DNA of 64,000 nucleotides. Source: Tetracentron sinense. Lineage: Eukaryota; Streptophyta; Magnoliopsida; Trochodendrales; Trochodendraceae. Positions 55,925 through 64,000 of the stretch are shown here, piece after piece; the first letter of the stretch is position 1; every line of letters begins with the position of its first letter. The translations under genes were made by a program, and so were the position numbers. A model generated the notes under the pieces. That model was not told the DNA's origin. It saw nothing but the letters and a program-made list of their open reading frames with translations, and made no database searches. The stretch lies in NCBI GenBank assembly GCA_015143295.1, contig CM026557.1, forward strand, positions 36,093,965-36,157,964, in the 5' to 3' direction.

Positions 55925-56270
55925 CTACGTAAAAACAATGTCATCGATTTTCTTGTACAAGAAACACCTAGCCACAACTACATACACACAGGGCGAGGGT
56001 GCTCAATCCTGCAAGTAACCACTAAGTAGTAACCAAGGTGCTTACGATTAAGATTGTCAACCAGCCATTCATCTCCACATCTTGTGCTGATCAATTGTAC
56101 AATCGATATAACAGCACTACTACTTATAACACCCAATTCACTAAGATACGCCGCGGCTCCAATACTCCGCATCTCCTCTAACTATTTTTTTTTACCTTTT
56201 TACCCTCACAAAAATTCATATATAATACGCTAAGATACGTCGCGGCGCCAATACTCCGCATCTCCTCTTA
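55925..56270 (-). pseudogene. NPF transporter 3'-end pseudogene
   Basis: Copy of the last part of the NPF gene, same strand. From about 56176 it reads MRSIGAAAYLSELGVISSSA, then QLISTRCGDEWLVDNLNRKHLGYY. Frame changes follow, and the equivalent of the stop codon lies at 55925-55927. Homology continues into the 3' flank (55877-55924 with 16516-16563). A piece containing aagatacg(c/t)cgcggc(t/g)ccaatactccgc is repeated at 56147-56175 and 56229-56262, so part of it was tandemly duplicated after truncation. It keeps only about 85 of 558 codons. Confidence 0.85.
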
Positions 56271-57397
56271 CTATCTTTTTACCATTTTACCTTCATAAAA
56301 ATTGATATTGGCAAATCAAATTTGACACAAACCATTGGAGCATCTTGTGTCAAATATAATATTTTGGCACAATAGATGTGCCAAATATAAAATTGGAACA
56401 GTCAATTTGGCATATACTATTAGAGATGCTCTAAGCTCTCTTGTGAAAATCTCAAATGAAATGGTAGATAATGCCTATTTTCTGGGATAATATGGAAAAA
56501 AATAAAAAAATTCACTTCATTAAGTAAACCGTGCAGTCATGGCATTGGACGAAACAAGATTTGATAGCACTGCGGACTTTTGACAGAACAAGAAAATATT
56601 CCTGATGTTGAACCCACACATTTAAGATAAAGGGATGAATGAGGAAGATGAAGTTAAATTGCTTCATGATAGTCGGGATTTGGCCGGGACCCGCCTGAAA
56701 GAAGCCGACAGACACTCCAAAAAAAATACTTCAGCAGGAGTGGTTAGGTGCGATTTCGACTTGAACACTAATTCACTAATATTGAAAAGTATCTAGCTCA
56801 AATGGATGATGGATATAATTAGACCTGTGTAATATTAACAAATAAAACAAAGCTTGCAACGTAGATGTGAGGACATCAAAGCCTCACCCTAACTGGTAAA
56901 ATCAATTATCTATCAAAATTATCTAATATATGACATACTGAGGAGGGCTAAGCCTTATCCTAAGTATATGAGGTCAGCTGCACCTCATGGGTTGAGTGAA
57001 ACTTCAAATTAGAGATGGATGGAGGTGTCCCATCCGTAAAACGGCAAAGGATTTCCTCTGCAAATGCCTGAGTATTACACTCGGGCATTGCTTCTGCGGT
57101 TGACACGCGGCAATAAATAGAGGGAGAAATTAATATAATAAAAAATTGTTTCAATTTCTCTCACACTATTTTGATTTCTCCTCCAATTTACCGTCATATG
57201 TCAACTGCATAGGCTATGCATGAGTGTAATACGGGATTACCCAATTTGTTGGGTACTAGTGCGAACTAGTTCGCTTCGTAGTTCGGTTGAGAAAATTCGT
57301 CCATTTTAGCGAACCGACAGTTGGTGCAAAACATTTCAGATCCACTTATTAATGTGTCGGGTTCGATGGAGTGTACACTCGGGTCGATGAAAGTGAC
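56271..57397. other. Intergenic stretch
   Basis: No gene or complete element recognised. Phrases such as catctattgtgccaaaat and agagatgctctaag (56340-56435) suggest a small decayed MITE. Confidence 0.4.
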
Positions 57398-57642
57398 CTC
57401 GGATTGTCTAGCGAAGCCAAAAAATGGTCTCGGGTGTCCATACATTTCATTTTCTCCCATTGATTTTGACTTCTCCCCATATGATATCTCTTTTCATTTT
57501 TCTCACACTTATTGCCACTTGTCTCATTACGTGTGGAAAGTCAAAATCATGACCCAATAATTTTAAATTCACCTCCACATGTCACCTATTCTATGGACAC
57601 CCTAGTCAAGCCCTTTCTGGCTTCACAAGAGACAATCCGAGG
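57398..57642. mobile_element. Inverted-repeat element (MITE-like), 245 bp
   Basis: The left arm ctcggattgtct..gaagcca..gggtgtccata is mirrored on the right by tatggacaccc..tggcttc..agacaatccgag. The imperfect arms are about 46 bp. No clear target duplication, so the superfamily is unknown. Confidence 0.55.
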
Positions 57643-57976
57643 CTAATGAATGTAGGCAGACGTCTTCGGTGGTTTTCGATAGACGGAATCACGTGAATAG
57701 AACCATTTGATATGTGTAGTCCTTTTTGTTTCAGAATTGTCGTACCAAATAAATAAACTAATAAAATAAATCATTATATTATGTCATTTTGTTAACAATT
57801 AATGACAGAATTATCGTACCCAATAAATAAACTAATAAAACAAATCATTAGAAAGCAGTTGGCCTGAGCTTTAACCGAGAAAGAAGAGGGATTAACACAT
57901 TAGAAAAAAACGGTTTCAAACCGAACATTTTGGCCAGTAAGCCCCCTAAACCAGCGAATCAAACAAAAAAATATAA

Positions 57977-58753
57977 GGGCCGTTTGGATACACTTTCGAT
58001 TTTTTTTTAAATTAGAAATAATTTTTTATTTTCAATTTTTAAAAGTAAGAAATATTTTTGGTATTATTAGCTGTTACTTATTTTTTTTAAAGAAAAACAA
58101 AAAAAGACATTTAATAAATATGATTAAATAATTTCAATTCATAGTAGTGGTAGTGGTGAGTGGTAGCGGTGGGTGTAGTGTGGTGGTGATGGTGACGGTG
58201 GTGGTGGTGTGTGGTGGTGGGCGGTGGTGGTGGTGGTGGTGGTAGTGATGGTGGTGATGGTGTGGTGGTGGTGTGGTAGTGGTTGTATTGTGGTTATTGG
58301 TGGTGTGGGTTGTGATTGGTGGTGTAGTGATGGTGGTAGTGGTGGTGGTGATGTTGGTGGTGTGGTGGTGGCAATGGAAGTGGAGGTGGTGGTGGGTGGT
58401 GAGTAATGGTGGTGGATGGTGGTAGTATTATGGTGGTGGTGGCGGTGGTGGTGGTGGTGGGTGACGGTGTAGGTGGAGGTGGGTGGTAGTGATGGTGGTG
58501 ATGGTGGTGGTATTGTGGTGGTACGGTGGTTGTTGTGGGTGGTTGTGTTGATGGTGGGCCCGTGTCTTTTTTTTCTTTTTTTTTTCTTAAAAACAGAGGT
58601 AATAAAAAAATTTTGTTACTTTGATTTTCAAAAAATTTGTTACTAATTTTTTTAAACAGAAACATGTTTATCGAACATGTTTTGTATAAAAAATTTTAAA
58701 ATTTTGATTTTAAAAACGAAAAACAGAAAATGGAAGTGCAACCAAACGGGACC
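57977..58753. mobile_element. Harbinger-type MITE enlarged by a GGT-rich repeat
   Basis: Left end gggccgtttggatacactttc and right end gaagtgcaaccaaacgggacc form imperfect inverted ends. A 3-bp TAA duplication flanks it (57974-57976 and 58754-58756). The 777-bp element is AT-rich on both sides of a central GGT-type simple repeat (58143-58556). No transposase. Confidence 0.7.
58143..58556 (+). repeat. Degenerate GGT/TGG trinucleotide repeat
   Basis: About 410 bp composed almost only of G and T on the plus strand, with variants ggtggt, ggtagt, ggtgat and tgtggt. Open frames on either strand (Trp/Val-rich or His/Pro-rich) are artefacts of the repeat. Confidence 0.9.
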
Positions 58754-58756
58754 TAA

Positions 58757-59300
58757 GTGAATCGAAAAACCAATTATCTAATCTCACTCCCAATGAACTG
58801 GGTTCATTCTAGAATAACGAATTACGAACCCGAATTCGAACCGAACAAACCGACGAACCGGATAATATTGGTGTAATACTCTGGCATATTGCCAGCACTT
58901 AGCGGGTCCCGAGATAAAATCCCCCACTGTCAATTAAAACAGAAACAGTGTATACAAAACTGGATTGGCGGAAAGATACTTCTAGGACTTCTTTAGGTAG
59001 GTAAGCTATCGACCTACATTGAGGGAACGAGGGTCCTATCCTAGGCTAGGTTAGGGTAGGCTGGGTTAGGGCATTCTGGCTTTACAACATCTGACCCTGA
59101 TTCAAACCCAACCAAAAAATAATGATGATTAGCTCCACAACCTATAGATATTTGATACCAAAAACAAAAAACGTCTTAATATGGCCGTACACGTGTTTTC
59201 CCCAAATTTGGAATCGCCATGGCGGCCCAAATGTTTTTTAATTTCTAGTTGTTGTAATGTTGAATAGTGAGCCCTACAATTGTTTTTTATTTTATTAGTA
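58757..59300. other. Intergenic stretch
   Basis: No gene recognised. Contains aggctaggttagggtaggctgggttaggg near 59042-59070, which is too irregular to be telomeric. Confidence 0.4.
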
Positions 59301-59599
59301 CTAGTGGGTGGCACGGGTTGCACGTGAGAGAGAGGAGACTTTGAGAGACACGGGAAAGAGAGACCCTAGTGAAGATAATTGGGAAAACAAATAAAGAATA
59401 TTTTGGATATAGAATCTTGAGACATTTTGGATAAAAAAATTTGTGAGAGACACGTTGGTTATAACAATATAATGTAGGAACATTTTGAAAACCAAAAAGT
59501 TCTAAGGGCATTTCAGGTATATTAGCGAAAGGGGTGAGTAGGGCCTTAGTAAGACATTTGTCTTTCGAAACGTTTTGCCAACACGAGGAGGAGTCCGAT

Positions 59600-59825
59600 T
59601 ACCCCACTAAGGTCACCATGTGTCCTTTCTATCCCTCCTTAATTGTGGTTAAGATTCACCTACTCCTATAGTTCACCCACTTATCCTCTATTTTTATAAA
59701 AAATATATATAAAAAAATTTAGCCCTAGGAGTTATTGATTTTTAATCAGGATTTTAAAAAATTAATATTTTTTTTCTAAAAACTAAGGATAAGTGGGTGA
59801 ACCCTAGGGTTTGATGAATCTTAAC
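59600..59825. mobile_element. Foldback MITE, relative of 20101-20490 (copy 2)
   Basis: The left arm with accatgtgtcc, aattgtggttaagattcacc and cacttatcc is mirrored on the right by ggataagtgggtgaaccctag and aatcttaac. The right end is shortened where the next copy begins. No duplication visible. Confidence 0.55.
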
Positions 59826-59827
59826 AA

Positions 59828-60107
59828 CAGTTGGATTCCGGTTACGCCCTTGAGGTTATCATGTGTCTCTTTTGACACCCCTTAATTATGGTTAAGATTC
59901 ACCTACCCCTAGAGTTCACTCACCTATCCTTGGTTTTTAGAAAAAAAAATTTAATTTTTTTAAACTCTGATTAAAATTCACTAACTCGTAAGGTTCATTT
60001 TTTTCTACATATTTTTCTTTTCTAAAACCAAGGATAAGCGGGTGAAGGGTGGGTGACTCTTAACCACTACACATGGCAACCTTAGTGGCGTAACCAGACT
60101 CCAAGGA
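59828..60107. mobile_element. Foldback MITE, relative of 20101-20490 (copy 3)
   Basis: Begins ccggttacgcccttgaggtt and continues gtgtctcttttgacacccctt as in the element in the NPF intron. The right arm has accaaggataagcgggtga, catggcaaccttagtggcgtaacc. It is better preserved than its neighbour to the left. Confidence 0.6.
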
Positions 60108-60208
60108 GTCCGGTTATAACAGTAGAGAATTTCAAGTTTATAGATAGATAATGAGTAAAGGGTAGTAAAGTTCAATCACACTCAAAGGTCAACACTAAAA
60201 GGATAGTA

Positions 60209-60474
60209 AAGTTCAATCGCATTCAGAGGTCAACATGTGTCCTTATTAATAGTAGTTAAGATTTACTAACCCTTAGGGTTCAATAATCTAACTTTGGTTT
60301 TTAGAACAAATTATTTAAAAAACATTTATCTAGTTAAGAACTTTTAAACACTTAGGGATAATATTTTTTCTAAAACCCAAGATTAGATTGTTGAACCTAA
60401 GGGTTAGTGAATCTTAACCATGGTTAGTAAGAGTTAATAGGGATATGTGTTGACCTATTAGTGCGATTGAACTC
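60209..60474. mobile_element. Foldback MITE, relative of 20101-20490 (copy 4)
   Basis: The ends gttcaatcgcattcagaggtc and (complement) gacctattagtgcgattgaac match; inside are tagggttcaataatctaa and its complement. A partial extra copy of the left end lies at about 60168-60195. Confidence 0.6.
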
Positions 60475-60808
60475 TTCTATTGTTCAATCACGATTGGATG
60501 TGATTCAATCCTAAAAGGGAGATAGAAGAACGTGGGAGAGAGGACAAACTTGGGAGAGAGAGGGTAAGGGTTGAAATGACTAAATTATCCTTTGCAAAAT
60601 TTGAGCCTTTTTTGTTTACAAATTTCCTCATATTCATTTCATAAGGGTATTTTAGGTATTAAAAATGTTTTAATCAACGTTTTGAACAATGCTACTCGTT
60701 TTATAATAGTAGAGACAATTGGCTCCCCAAATTTTTTTATCTTATATATATACAATGGCCCCATAATTTTTTATCATATATATAATGGCGCCCCATTGGA
60801 GTCCAGTG

Positions 60809-61044
60809 ATGCCCTTGTGGTCGCTACATGTCCCTATTGACACCCCTTAACCATGGTTAAAATTCATAACTCTTAGGTTCACCTACTTATCCTTGGTTTT
60901 GAAAAAACGATTAAAATTATTTAACCTTATGAGTTCGTGAATTTTAATTAGGATTTGAAAAAAAAAATTAATTTTTTATTTTATAAACCAAGGATAGGTG
61001 GCTATAGGATATTAATAGGGACACATGGTGACCTCAAGAGCATA
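60809..61044. mobile_element. Foldback MITE just upstream of the BAHD gene (copy 5)
   Basis: The left arm has cccttgtggtcgctacatgtc and ttgacaccccttaaccatgg, nearly the wording of the element in the NPF intron; the right arm has accaaggataggtgg and gggacacatggtgacctcaag. It ends about 200 bp before the TATA box at 61251. Confidence 0.65.
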
Positions 61045-61250
61045 TTAAGACAAAATTTTCACAAAAGAAAGAAATTCCCAGGAAAAAAATAATCTCGGGG
61101 CCTACCGCTCCATATCCTCAAATTCATTAATATTTTTATACATTTTTACATTCGGCCCCAAAAATTCCTGGCTCTGCCACTGGGAATCGCCACCGTCACG
61201 ATGGATCACACATTTGTAGGGAAGCGTGATGGGAAATGGGAGAGCATCTC

Positions 61251-61258
61251 TATATAAG
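61251..61258 (+). promoter_or_regulatory. TATA box of the BAHD gene
   Basis: tatataag lies 66-73 bp upstream of the ATG at 61324, a normal plant distance allowing a leader of about 40 bp. It is preceded by a pyrimidine-rich catctc. Confidence 0.7.
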
Positions 61259-61323
61259 ATTTGGCTAAGGTAGCCCTTTAATTACTGGTAGTAGTAGTAA
61301 GGTGGGGACTGCGGTGACAAAAA

Positions 61324-62598
61324 ATGGCTAAGGTGGAAATCATATCAAGAGAGATCATCAAACCATCCTCTCCAACTCCCCATCACCTTACCAACTTCAC
61401 ACTTTCCTTTCTGGATCAGCTTGCTCCTCCCGTTTATGTACCCATCTTTCTCTTCTACTCAGCCCACGCCGATTGCAATATCGGAAACCTCAAGAACTCC
61501 CTATCCGCCACATTAACCCTGTTCTACCCGGTCGCCGGAAGGATCAAAGACGGCACATCGGTTGACTGTAACGACGATGGCGCTGACTATTTCGTAGCCC
61601 AAGTCAGTGGTACTCCACTCTCCGATTTTCTCGGTCAACCCAAGCCCGACGTACTGAAACTGCTCCTCCCATGTGAACCCAATACTACTTGGTCCGGGTC
61701 GGGTACCGATGTACTCCTGGCCATCCAAGTCAACGTATTTGACTGTGGTGGATTGGCGATCGGTGTGTGCATTTCACACAAGATTGCTGATGCGGCTTCG
61801 TTGGCGACATTTGTGGGGACTTGGTCCGCCATTGCTCGAGGGGCCACAGAGATTGTGGTTCCTCGTTTCGACTTGGCGTCGTTCTTCCCACCGAGGGACT
61901 TGTCCGGGTTCATGGCCTCCACTGGGATCATAAGGGACAAAATTGTTACAAATAGGTTTGTGTTTGATGCCTCCAATATAGCCGCCCTTAGAGCCAAAGC
62001 AGCTACTGCAGGCACATGCACTCGCGTGGAGGCACTCTCGGCGTTCATCTGGAGCCGTTTTCTGGCCCTTTTCACTGAACGTAAAGCAGGAACTGAAAAT
62101 ATGCATGTGCTAATGCATGCAGTGAACTTAAGGAAGAGAATGGATCCGCCGTTGCCGCAACATTCTTTCGGGAATGTTTGGCGACAGACAATGACCATGC
62201 CATTGGGGGAGAGTGATAAAGACTCTCCTCGTGCTTTGGAGGGGCTGGTGAGGGATGCCATAAGGAAAATTGATGGTGAGTATGTGAGAAAATTTCAAGA
62301 AGGTGATGAGTACATGAAGAACATCATAGAGATTGGTCAGCAATTCTCTAAAGGAGAGGTAGTTCTATTCTGTTTCAGCAGTTGGTGTTGGTTCCCTTTC
62401 TATGAAGTAGATTTTGGATGGGGGAAGCCAACATGGGTATGTACTACTACTCTGCCTTTCAAGAATGTTGTTATTTTCATGGATACCAAATCTGGCGACG
62501 GAATTGAAGCATGGGTGAACATGTTGGAGGACGACATGGCTGAATTCGAACGCGATCCGGAGCTATTCGAATTCACTTCCTCGTCACCCAAATGCTAG
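61324..62598 (+). CDS. BAHD acyltransferase, vinorine-synthase-like, intronless
   Basis: Cytosolic acyl-CoA-dependent acyltransferase that moves an acetyl or other acyl group onto an alcohol or amine of a specialised metabolite. The substrate cannot be told from sequence. It has 424 aa, the usual family length, with no intron. The catalytic HxxxD motif is HKIAD (152-156) and the structural DFGWG motif is at 363-367, followed by KP. Other family features are the N-terminal IKPSSPTP, LFYPVAGRI (66-74), HSFGNVW (280-286) and the C-terminal GDGIEAWVNMLEDDMA. In the segment SSWCWFPFYE, Trp356 stands where related enzymes, as I recall them, have Arg; a C-to-T change at a CpG would explain it. Similarity is strongest to the clade with vinorine synthase. 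Position with TATA box and poly(A) signal suggests it is expressed. Long antisense frames are shadows. Confidence 0.92.
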   Translation: MAKVEIISREIIKPSSPTPHHLTNFTLSFLDQLAPPVYVPIFLFYSAHADCNIGNLKNSLSATLTLFYPVAGRIKDGTSVDCNDDGADYFVAQVSGTPLSDFLGQPKPDVLKLLLPCEPNTTWSGSGTDVLLAIQVNVFDCGGLAIGVCISHKIADAASLATFVGTWSAIARGATEIVVPRFDLASFFPPRDLSGFMASTGIIRDKIVTNRFVFDASNIAALRAKAATAGTCTRVEALSAFIWSRFLALFTERKAGTENMHVLMHAVNLRKRMDPPLPQHSFGNVWRQTMTMPLGESDKDSPRALEGLVRDAIRKIDGEYVRKFQEGDEYMKNIIEIGQQFSKGEVVLFCFSSWCWFPFYEVDFGWGKPTWVCTTTLPFKNVVIFMDTKSGDGIEAWVNMLEDDMAEFERDPELFEFTSSSPKC

Positions 62599-62670
62599 AC
62601 ATCTTGCCATGTTGCTTGGAAACAAAAAGATCAGCTCGTTTCGTACTGGAGAGGGACGAATATGATGTAG

Positions 62671-62676
62671 AATAAA
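62671..62676 (+). terminator. Poly(A) signal of the BAHD gene
   Basis: aataaa 73 bp after the stop codon, at a normal plant 3' UTR distance. Confidence 0.6.
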
Positions 62677-63180
62677 CAGCACCCTGTTACTTGTTAATTT
62701 CTAGTCGATCCTTTATTCCTATTCTCTGAATATGGTGTAGTCCTAATTAGGGTTGTAAACGAGCCGAGTTGAGCCAAGCTGGGTACTGTTCAAGCTCGAC
62801 TTGTTCAAGCTCGACTTGTAACTTATATATCTATCTATCTATACTTACTTATACTATATGTCGATAGGTTCCATGTGGCATGGCGCCTCACATCTCTTCA
62901 TTCTATCTTCAAGTTTATGACACGTGGTTGCTTATTTGGAAAACTCTCCTTAATTTATCCAATCAAATAATTTCATGTCATTACTAATCAAACCACTAGA
63001 CACCTAATGGTCCCTTCCACTTTGATTGGTGATTACAAAGTGAGGCCTGAACTTGAGCCTTTTGCTCATCTGATCTTCGAAAACTATGCATGGTTATATC
63101 CTCGTTGGCTACTCCGTTAGAGCCAACTACTTCTGTTCCATGCTCTTGGAATATATTTGCAAAGTTCTCTTCTCCATGCA
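62677..63180. other. 3' flank of the BAHD gene
   Basis: Contains a dispersed-repeat wording gttgtaaacgagccgag followed by two caagctcgacttgt copies (62750-62820), common at the start of plant transposon fragments, and a short tatc microsatellite (62827-62843). No gene. Confidence 0.45.
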
Positions 63181-63531
63181 TCGGAAAATCTGGCTGACAT
63201 AACAAGGGAGGACTTGAGGCATTGGAAGACGAATTTCGAGGACGCTCATGCCATAGGCGTAGAAATCAAATGGTTATTGGCGTGCCTTGACGAATTGTAA
63301 GTGGCCCACGAGTTCAGAGGAAGGCTGGAGGCGGTTGAACGCGAAGAAGAAAAGAGTATATCCTCCATCAAGACCTTAGACCAGGCCGAGAAAGATGTGG
63401 AAGAGGAGATTAAGCAAGCAAAGGAGCTAGAGGCGGCCCAAGCTAAGCTCGCCTCCTTGGAAGACGATCAACAATTGTTGGCTCAAAAGCGGGAGGACCT
63501 TGAAGGCGCCATTAAGAAGGTGTGGGAATAG
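63181..63531 (+). pseudogene. Coiled-coil protein fragment with an in-frame stop
   Basis: One frame reads ENLADITREDLRHWKTNFED..IGVEIKWLLACLDEL, then a TAA at 63298-63300, then VAHEFRGRLEAVEREEEKSI and a long charged heptad-type stretch rich in Glu, Lys, Leu and Ala to a TAG at 63529-63531. The family is not recognised. Similar coiled-coil tails occur in transposon-associated plant proteins. One stop splits it, so it is probably a relic. Confidence 0.5.
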
Positions 63532-63681
63532 TTGATGACCCTTCACGAAGAAGGGCAAGCATTCGAACATTTTATTGTTGATGGACTTATATTGGACCTC
63601 TTTGTGGTGAAGAAGTAGGTTTATGTAATCAATCAATATTTTGGAAATGAAAAGTTCTCCTGTTATTATATTTCGCCTTCT

Positions 63682-64000
63682 TTAAGGAAGATACAATTTT
63701 AACCACTTTCCATTGATAGGGTTGTGTAAAATAGTACCATCGAATTTCCTAAGTCTATAGTATCCGCTTATCGAATGATATAAGGTCCTTCCCAATTTGG
63801 TGCGAACTTAGAGGTGGATATCCCGTTCCTTACGTGTATAGCAGCGCGGAGAACTAAGTCACCTTCTTTGAATACTCATGATCGCACCATTTTGTCATAC
63901 GCCTTTGATACACATATTTGATAATTGGTAACTTGCTCTTCCGCTTTCACACGCCTTTCATCGATAAGTTCAACCTCTTTCGCTTTAGCTATTGCGCCTT
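63682..64000 (-). pseudogene. Ty3/gypsy integrase C-terminal relic, runs off the edge
   Basis: On the minus strand: LIDERRVKAEEQV, YDKMVR, a TGA, VFKEGDLVLR, then KFAPNWEGPYIIR followed by a TAA, and after a frame change DGTILHNPINGKWLK and a stop at 63682-63684. This is the GPY/F end of a Ty3/gypsy Pol. Two in-frame stops and the frame change mark it as dead. The rest lies beyond the window. Confidence 0.75.

Larger units (their letters stand above)
59301..60715 (-). mobile_element. Possible Helitron-type element holding MITE copies
   Basis: On the minus strand the sequence starts TCTCTACTATTATAAAAC (60715 downwards) and ends with a small stem cacg..cgtg followed by CCACCCACTAG next to a T (59301). 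That fits the TC start and CTRR end with nearby hairpin of plant Helitrons. However the base before TC is G, not the usual A, and no Rep/helicase is present. It encloses three foldback MITE copies. Confidence 0.35.

Noticed and set aside
58209-58665. Trp/Val/Gly-rich plus-strand and His/Pro-rich minus-strand frames
   Set aside because: Both derive from the GGT-type simple repeat in a MITE.
61635-62261. 208-codon minus-strand frame
   Set aside because: It is the antisense shadow of the BAHD acyltransferase, which has clear family motifs on the plus strand.
16565-62598. NPF transporter and BAHD acyltransferase as a metabolic gene cluster
   Set aside because: They are about 40 kb apart, separated by transposons, with no other pathway genes; co-location alone is not evidence.

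Overview
This 64-kb window is plant (angiosperm) nuclear DNA. It is AT-rich, its host genes carry plant-type GT-AG introns, and most of it is LTR retrotransposons of plant lineages: Ty3/gypsy chromovirus, Ty3/gypsy Tat/Ogre-like, and several Ty1/copia including a Sirevirus-like element. These are peppered with small inverted-repeat DNA transposons (MITEs). The host species cannot be fixed from the sequence; a eudicot or magnoliid is a reasonable guess. There is no sign of an operon, CRISPR array, prokaryotic DNA or organelle insertion.

Only two host genes look intact. On the minus strand, 21654 down to 16565 is a four-exon NRT1/PTR (NPF) transporter gene encoding 558 aa, with a 3.25-kb third intron loaded with MITEs. 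On the plus strand, 61324-62598 is an intronless 424-aa BAHD acyltransferase of the vinorine-synthase-like type, with a TATA box and a poly(A) signal. Host-gene relics are a short RABE-type Rab GTPase fragment (around 6806-6865), a 3'-end copy of the NPF gene (55925-56270), a possible F-box-associated fragment (35890-36627) and a possible PPR fragment (41750-41853).

Layout: 1-3402 LTR-type relics with clustered palindromes; 3403-6504 decayed copia element with a clear 3' LTR; 7007-16244 a complete, very young chromovirus (LTRs of 2319 bp, two differences seen, 5-bp duplication AGTAG, one in-frame stop in pol); 16565-21654 NPF gene; 23498-24122 copia fragment (minus); 24123-24796 probable copia LTR fragment; 24797-30354 Sirevirus-like gag-only element; 30355-35686 the 3' part of a Tat-like element; 38235-41740 5'-truncated copia element (minus); 43451-54364 a complete young non-autonomous Tat-like element (LTRs about 2.4 kb, duplication TTGGT, ruined gag, no pol, a 42-bp minisatellite); 54370-61320 a MITE-rich stretch; 61324-62598 BAHD gene; 63181-64000 more retroelement-type relics.

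The two host genes are about 40 kb apart and nothing in the sequence links them functionally. The main story is nested transposition and decay: several layers can be ordered by truncation points, target-site duplications and LTR identity. The most notable items are the young non-autonomous Tat-like element that must have been mobilised in trans, a family of foldback Mutator-type MITEs found both in the NPF intron and just upstream of the BAHD TATA box, and a Harbinger-type MITE swollen by a GGT-rich simple repeat.
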